Virus record (IMG/VR): IMGVR_UViG_3300044922_000740
Coordinates: 1 to 23,537 of that record
Source: a virus
Reading direction: 5' to 3' (one strand)
DNA: 23,537 bases
The position numbers and the translations under genes are program-made. Each line of letters begins with the position of its first letter. Position 1 is the first letter of the stretch. Of the stretch, positions 19,980-23,537 are shown piece after piece. The notes under the pieces are model-generated. The model was not told where the DNA came from. It ran no database searches and worked only from the letters and a program-made list of their open reading frames with translations.

Positions 19980-22172
19980 TTATTCTCCATAAAAAACGTC
20001 AGGAATATAGTTGCCAGTATATCGCGCAGACTTAGTAAATCGTAGCTGTGAAATCTCAATCCAACTTCTACTTCTAAACAAAGAGGTGTTTATAGTGGCT
20101 ATAGAAGAATCTTGACTGTACAACCTCTTGATACTAAATTCAGACGCTGACGAGGCTATATTCATCGCTTCGCTTGTTGTTGCAGTTGCTTCGAGTTCGC
20201 CATTCAAGAATAGAGAACAGCTTGTACCAAATTTCACAAAAGATACATCAACTACTGTGCTATCTGGAATATCAGTTACACCATCAAGAGTGAAACTGCC
20301 GAAGGTGATGCGTAACTTGAGGTCATAGATGCCCCACGTAAAACCACCCTCAACATCGATAATAGCCCCACGAGTATTGCCAGATGGATTAAATATCTTG
20401 GCTTCAAGTGTTACATCGCCAGTTATCTCCAAGCTGCTATCGGTATACCCAATATGAGAGTACTTATTGAGCCGTCCTGACGCGATAAGAGGCTGAACCG
20501 TAACATTCGACGTGAAACTGCGTGAAAGGGTGTACTGGGCAAAATCAGCATCGCTGACGTTATACTTCAGTAGCAAAACAGTGGAAGCAGTGAGTGTATC
20601 CTTGGGTGGAACGTCATTGGCAGAAAAAGGAATGCTAGCTGCTGTATTTATCGTAAGTTGGCGCAAATATCCTTGCCAACTTTGAGAAGTCCATGAAGGT
20701 GTTCCTACTGCATTTTTTAAGCTACCTATACACAATGGCTCAGTTGAGTTGTTATTGAAATTATTAGCAGCTTTGAGATGAGCGCTTAGTACACCGTCGA
20801 CGAAGACCTTGTAGACTCGCCCGATTCGATTAATGACAACGCTATGCTCTTCGGTATCGTCTGGTAAGGCACAAGAGAGTGTGTTACTACCAAAGATAGC
20901 AAACAGAGTACTATCAGCCGCTACACCCACATAAAAGCCTATGCTCGATGAGCGATGACTACCGAGAATACAACCATACTCGCCTACGCTCGCTTTGGCA
21001 GAAAAGAAGGAAATAGTGAAGTCGGTTTCGTTGAGGTCGATTGCCGATGTTTTCGTTGCCTCAAGTCTGCCCCCTGAGAGTAAGAGGCGCGATTTGCTGA
21101 TGCTTGGAGTTCCTACAGTGACGCTTACGCTTGATATGCCAGCGCCAGCGTATGCAGTCGTCGAGGAGTCGAACGCCAGATACAAAGCTTCAGATGTAGG
21201 AGCCTCCCAATTTATTTTTTCAACTACGCTAATCGCTCCGTCTTTTGCCACATGGTCGCTGTAATCAATGTTCGCGTAAAGTTTGTTGACGTACTGCAAT
21301 TCAAGTACTTGTTTGCCAAAATATGCAGTGAGAAGTGTTGCTTGGCTGTATTGCTTAGGGAGCGCGAAGATGTCAGTGAAATTCTTGATTATGTGACCGT
21401 TTGGAATCAGCTCAATGAAGTATTTTGTGTACTTGCCAGCATTGAGAATTGTGAGTGTTGTGTTGGTCGCTAGAGTGATGCTGATGTATTGGGTCGCGCC
21501 AGCAAGGTCAAGCGAGTATGTGTCGGTAGAAATAGTAATTGAGGTCAGGTCGTATGCGTCGATTTGATTTTGAGGTATAGGCTCCCAAGTAGCAGGAGTC
21601 ACAATTAACGTAGCTTCACATTTTAGTTCTAACTCTCGGATACTGATTGTTGTCTGAGAACCCCGATAAAATACGAAAAGATAGGTCGTCGAAGGTGAAA
21701 ACTCTTCAGTTATAAAATATTCTGTAGTTGCATAATTACTTACTATAAACGTACCTACTAAGCTAGTCGGCTCTACGGCGCTGCCCCTATAAACATCCAC
21801 TTGTTCTGGTTTATTGAAGTTGCCATTGAATTGACCGTTAGTAAGCAAAAAGCTTGTTAATAATTTAGCTTCAGGAAATGTTGTGATTACTCTAAAAACA
21901 TTTGATGTATATGGCATACACGCTTCACCAGTACCGTCATTAAGTTTATCCAAAGCATAACTTGCATTAAAGTAAGAATAGCTTTCTGGTGTTGATGCTG
22001 TATAGGGAATGACTTGAGGTACACCGATTTCGGAAGTCTCAGGAATATACACTTGCCAACACTTGCGGTCAAAGTTGATTAGCGGTGTATTTGCAGGTAC
22101 TAGCGACAAATCGAGAGCTAAAAGTTCGCTGTCGCTGTTAATCGTGTAGCCGTTGCGGGGAGGTCTTGCCAT
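19980..22172 (-). CDS. Tail fibre/adhesin with two LamG-like domains (730 aa)
   Basis: The minus-strand start is ATG 22172. Residues 1-50 are shared with the 169-aa protein and probably anchor to the virion. Residues about 58-185 look like a discoidin-type galactose-binding domain (ASYALDKLNDGTG...NKPEQVDVYRGS...SIRELELKC). A short beta module follows (225-295). Two concanavalin A-like LamG repeats come next: about 333-515 (FDSSTTAYAG, DFTISFFSAK, VINRIGRVYKVFVDGVLSAH, YLRQLTINT) and about 527-730 (LLLKYNVSDADF, VTLEAKIFNP, VSFVKFGTSCSLFLNGELEA, ISQLRFTKSARYTGNY). The final ARYTGNY segment is typical of phage LamG tail proteins. The role is host surface glycan recognition; the glycan is unknown. 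Confidence 0.85.
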   Translation of the reverse strand: MARPPRNGYTINSDSELLALDLSLVPANTPLINFDRKCWQVYIPETSEIGVPQVIPYTASTPESYSYFNASYALDKLNDGTGEACMPYTSNVFRVITTFPEAKLLTSFLLTNGQFNGNFNKPEQVDVYRGSAVEPTSLVGTFIVSNYATTEYFITEEFSPSTTYLFVFYRGSQTTISIRELELKCEATLIVTPATWEPIPQNQIDAYDLTSITISTDTYSLDLAGATQYISITLATNTTLTILNAGKYTKYFIELIPNGHIIKNFTDIFALPKQYSQATLLTAYFGKQVLELQYVNKLYANIDYSDHVAKDGAISVVEKINWEAPTSEALYLAFDSSTTAYAGAGISSVSVTVGTPSISKSRLLLSGGRLEATKTSAIDLNETDFTISFFSAKASVGEYGCILGSHRSSSIGFYVGVAADSTLFAIFGSNTLSCALPDDTEEHSVVINRIGRVYKVFVDGVLSAHLKAANNFNNNSTEPLCIGSLKNAVGTPSWTSQSWQGYLRQLTINTAASIPFSANDVPPKDTLTASTVLLLKYNVSDADFAQYTLSRSFTSNVTVQPLIASGRLNKYSHIGYTDSSLEITGDVTLEAKIFNPSGNTRGAIIDVEGGFTWGIYDLKLRITFGSFTLDGVTDIPDSTVVDVSFVKFGTSCSLFLNGELEATATTSEAMNIASSASEFSIKRLYSQDSSIATINTSLFRSRSWIEISQLRFTKSARYTGNYIPDVFYGE

Positions 22173-22178
22173 TAAATT

Positions 22179-22187
22179 ATTATACCA
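22179..22187 (-). promoter_or_regulatory. Extended -10 promoter TGG-TATAAT for the tail genes
   Basis: On the minus strand TGGTATAAT is a perfect extended -10. It ends 6 nt before the ATG at 22172, so transcription should start at or next to the A of the start codon, giving a leaderless mRNA. No Shine-Dalgarno lies between them. Confidence 0.5.
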
Positions 22188-22188
22188 A

Positions 22189-22199
22189 ACTAAAGATAC
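22189..22199 (+). repeat. 11-nt direct repeat ACTAAAGATAC, copy 1
   Basis: It is identical to 22309-22319, exactly 120 nt apart, in the divergent region between the tail genes and phoH. Copy 1 lies next to the tail promoter. It could be an operator, or chance. Confidence 0.4.
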
Positions 22200-22217
22200 G
22201 TACTAGGGAGGATGATT

Positions 22218-22313
22218 TTGTCTTCTGGACGCTATACAATGCGGCAGGTGTACGCAAGAAACAACAGAGTTGATTCGAGTCTCTATACGCGCAGACGTTC
22301 GATATTAGACTAA
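22218..22313 (+). CDS. Candidate 31-aa Arg-rich microprotein
   Basis: TTG 22218 follows an excellent Shine-Dalgarno, GGGAGG (22206-22211), at 6 nt and runs to TAA 22311-22313. The product starts MSSGRYTMRQVYARNNRVDS and has seven Arg in 31 residues. It is the only sizeable start-to-stop frame I found in the 258-nt divergent region. The TTG start and short length make it uncertain; no plus-strand promoter is evident upstream. Confidence 0.3.
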   Translation: MSSGRYTMRQVYARNNRVDSSLYTRRRSILD

Positions 22314-22319
22314 AGATAC
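22309..22319 (+). repeat. 11-nt direct repeat ACTAAAGATAC, copy 2
   Basis: This is the second copy of the repeat at 22189-22199; it overlaps the end of the candidate 31-aa frame. The rest of the interval to the phoH promoter (about 22320-22390) shows no gene. Confidence 0.4.
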
Positions 22320-22393
22320 ATTGTCATAGAGAGATTTTGCAGTTATTGAGTGATTTGCTGACAACAAGAGAAATCTTATTGCAAAAAGTTTAG

Positions 22394-22402
22394 TGCTAAA
22401 AT
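22394..22402 (+). promoter_or_regulatory. phoH promoter: extended -10 TGC-TAAAAT
   Basis: TGCTAAAAT is identical to the -10 of nrdA (the shared 10-mer is GTGCTAAAAT). It ends 29 nt before the TTG start of phoH. No convincing -35 is seen, which is acceptable for an extended -10. Confidence 0.5.
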
Positions 22403-22430
22403 CATTAAAACCTAGCAAAGAGCGAAGATT

Positions 22431-23132
22431 TTGGCTAAACAAAGACACCAAACCACCGCACTATTTTCCGTAGACAAGCTCCTCACAGTAAAGCCGATGA
22501 CGGCTAACCAACAAAAAGCGTTTGATATGTGGGGGGAGAATTATAACCTCATCCTCAGTGGGTTTCAGGGGACTGGGAAGACTTACCTCGCTCTGTATCT
22601 AGCTCTCAAATCATTTCTACTCCGTAAATACGAGAAAGTTGTAATCATTCGTTCGATTGTCCCAACACGCAACATCGGCTTCCTGAAAGGCTCACAATCT
22701 GAGAAAGAGGAAATTTATGAAGAGACTTGCCGACATTTAGTGAACAAACTTCTCCCCACAATTCCCAACGCTTACGATGTGATGAAGAAAGAAAAGACTA
22801 TCGAGTTCAGGTCTACTTCGTTTATACGAGGAAATAATTTAGATAACTGTGTGGCTGTTATAGATGAATTTCAGAATCTGTCTTACCATGAGCTTAGCAG
22901 TTGTATAACGAGATTTGGAGAGTCGGCAAGAATCATTTTTAGCGGAGATTTTTTTCAGAGCGACCTGAAATACTCAGACGAAAAAGATGGGGTTTTGCAG
23001 TTCTTGCGGGTAATTGATTTGATGGAGGAGGACTTCAAAAGAGTTGACTTTCAGATTCAGGATGTCGTTCGTAGCGGTCTAGTTCGTAGATTTTTAATGG
23101 CGGAGCATGAACTAAGGCAGCAGAGTAACTAA
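22431..23132 (+). CDS. phoH: PhoH-like ATPase
   Basis: The 233-residue product starts at TTG 22431. ATG 22497 would remove only the N-terminal tail, but the TTG lies at the usual distance from the -10. Walker A is GFQGTGKT (44-51), followed by VVIIRSIVP and NIGFLKGSQSEKEEIY (81-96), the PhoH-specific Gly-Phe-Leu-x-Gly loop. Walker B is VIDEFQN (143-149) and sensor I is IIFSGDFFQSD (168-178, usually GDxxQxD). PhoH proteins are P-loop ATPases related to helicase cores, often with RNA-related roles; phages carry them widely, and the link to phosphate starvation in phages is unproven. It is a single-gene unit with its own promoter and a possible terminator. Confidence 0.92.
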   Translation: MAKQRHQTTALFSVDKLLTVKPMTANQQKAFDMWGENYNLILSGFQGTGKTYLALYLALKSFLLRKYEKVVIIRSIVPTRNIGFLKGSQSEKEEIYEETCRHLVNKLLPTIPNAYDVMKKEKTIEFRSTSFIRGNNLDNCVAVIDEFQNLSYHELSSCITRFGESARIIFSGDFFQSDLKYSDEKDGVLQFLRVIDLMEEDFKRVDFQIQDVVRSGLVRRFLMAEHELRQQSN

Positions 23133-23165
23133 CCCACTCAAAAACTTGCTTAGTTAGGGGGTTTT
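23131..23165 (+). terminator. Possible weak terminator after phoH
   Basis: AACCCACT (23131-23138) can pair with AGT (23052-style right arm at 23152-23154) and GGGTT (23159-23163) with a 4-nt bulge, ending in TTTT (23162-23165). The stem overlaps the phoH stop codon. The bulge makes it weaker than the other two terminators. Confidence 0.35.
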
Positions 23166-23175
23166 CATGTACACT
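23146..23175 (+). promoter_or_regulatory. Possible promoter: TTGCTT, 18 nt, TACACT
   Basis: TTGCTT (23146-23151) and TACACT (23170-23175) are 18 nt apart, with TG just before the -10. The -10 ends 27 nt before ATG 23202. It overlaps the putative terminator. The matches are modest. Confidence 0.3.
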
Positions 23176-23201
23176 AGCTTAACAACATCAAAATAACACC
23201 T

Positions 23202-23351
23202 ATGACTATGACCACTGAAGAACTAGAACAAATAAAAAGATGGGAAAAACACTGGATAAACTTTGAACGTGACTTCCGAATCCCTAAAACTGAAGACTTA
23301 GAAGTTATTGACCCGTTCAGAGGACTAAAAAGGCGTTACAAACGTTCTTAG
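23202..23351 (+). CDS. 49-aa charged hypothetical protein
   Basis: ATG 23202 (or the second ATG at 23208) runs to TAG 23349-23351. The product is helical and highly charged (TEELEQIKRWEKHWINFERD), with a basic end (FRGLKRRYKRS). It sits 27 nt after a promoter-like -10, and its stop overlaps the convergent stop on the other strand. No Shine-Dalgarno is obvious. No family is recognised. Confidence 0.5.
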   Translation: MTMTTEELEQIKRWEKHWINFERDFRIPKTEDLEVIDPFRGLKRRYKRS

Positions 23352-23537
23352 TATTTCTTGCTATCTTCGGGAACGGGGTCGGGCTTATCAACAGGCTCGT
23401 CCTCGTCGTCATCATCTTCATCCCAGAAGACCTCACTCATTTCCAAAATCTGAAATAATAACGAAAGATGTTCCGAGACTAATTCACTATTTTTCTCGCT
23501 TAAATCTACCAAAGCAAGCCCCTGAGCTTTCTCGGCA
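23348..23537 (-). CDS. C-terminus of a minus-strand protein with acidic tail (partial)
   Basis: The minus-strand frame is open from the window edge (first full codon at 23536) to TAA at 23350-23348; 62 residues are visible. A helical part (AEKAQGLALVDLSEKNSELV, then SEHLSLLFQILEM) is followed by a very acidic stretch (WDEDDDDEDEP) and a Pro/Lys tail. Acidic C-termini occur in phage single-strand DNA-binding proteins and scaffolding proteins, but the rest of the protein is outside the window. Confidence 0.55.
   Translation of the reverse strand, partial: AEKAQGLALVDLSEKNSELVSEHLSLLFQILEMSEVFWDEDDDDEDEPVDKPDPVPEDSKKY

Noticed and set aside
2-23537. tRNA genes, CRISPR arrays, insertion sequences and attachment sites
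   Set aside because: I saw no cloverleaf-type sequences, regularly spaced repeats, transposase motifs or flanking inverted repeats; small structured RNAs could be missed by eye.

Overview
The window looks like part of a large, AT-rich tailed-phage genome. Genes are packed end to end and start and stop codons often overlap (ATGA, TAATG). Many genes encode products under 110 residues, and no tRNA, rRNA, ribosomal or host housekeeping gene is visible. The recognisable genes are typical phage DNA-metabolism genes: a T7-type family A DNA polymerase, dNMP kinase, class Ia ribonucleotide reductase NrdA/NrdB, ThyX, PhoH and an RNA ligase. The set (ThyX, NrdAB, PhoH, possibly an Hsp20-like protein) is common in cyanophages, so a cyanobacterial host is plausible. 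The sequence alone does not prove the host.

Layout. 1-4435: end of a membrane protein, a SLOG/YspA-like protein, dNMP kinase, DNA polymerase and an HNH homing endonuclease. 4495-7213: an orphan protein resembling the nuclease domain of large terminase subunits, then small unknown genes, one of them on the minus strand (5642-6097). 7220-11444: a promoter, nrdA split by a group I intron that carries its own HNH gene, and nrdB. 11441-12995: a run of tiny coupled genes containing tandem paralogues and a duplicated piece of the terminase-like gene. 13038-14613: a promoter, a GIY-YIG endonuclease gene overlapping thyX, and a terminator. 14615-16310: a single-span membrane microprotein, three more genes including a possible Hsp20-like chaperone, and a second terminator. 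16326-19467: a second membrane microprotein, unknown small genes, a DarG-type macrodomain and a DRB0094-type RNA ligase. 19468-22172, minus strand: two tail or adhesin proteins, the larger with two LamG-like folds. 22173-23537: a divergent promoter region, phoH, a 49-residue gene and the end of a minus-strand acidic protein.

How the genes fit together. The plus strand carries nucleotide supply (NrdAB makes dNDPs, ThyX makes dTMP, dNMP kinase makes dNDPs), replication (polymerase) and RNA repair or counter-defence (RNA ligase, macrodomain). The recognisable minus-strand genes encode virion host-recognition proteins. Three homing endonuclease genes sit inside or beside polA, nrdA and thyX. All three convergent gene junctions have stop codons that overlap or abut, leaving no room for a terminator between them. 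Several plus-strand genes begin 25-30 nt downstream of a -10 element, often an extended -10.

Most interesting points: the complete group I intron (P, Q, R and S elements and an 11-bp P6 helix are readable); the terminase-nuclease-like protein that lacks an expected acidic residue and has a truncated copy elsewhere; the enlarged insertion in the polymerase thumb; the orphan macrodomain near an RNA ligase; and two membrane microproteins that each directly follow a terminator.
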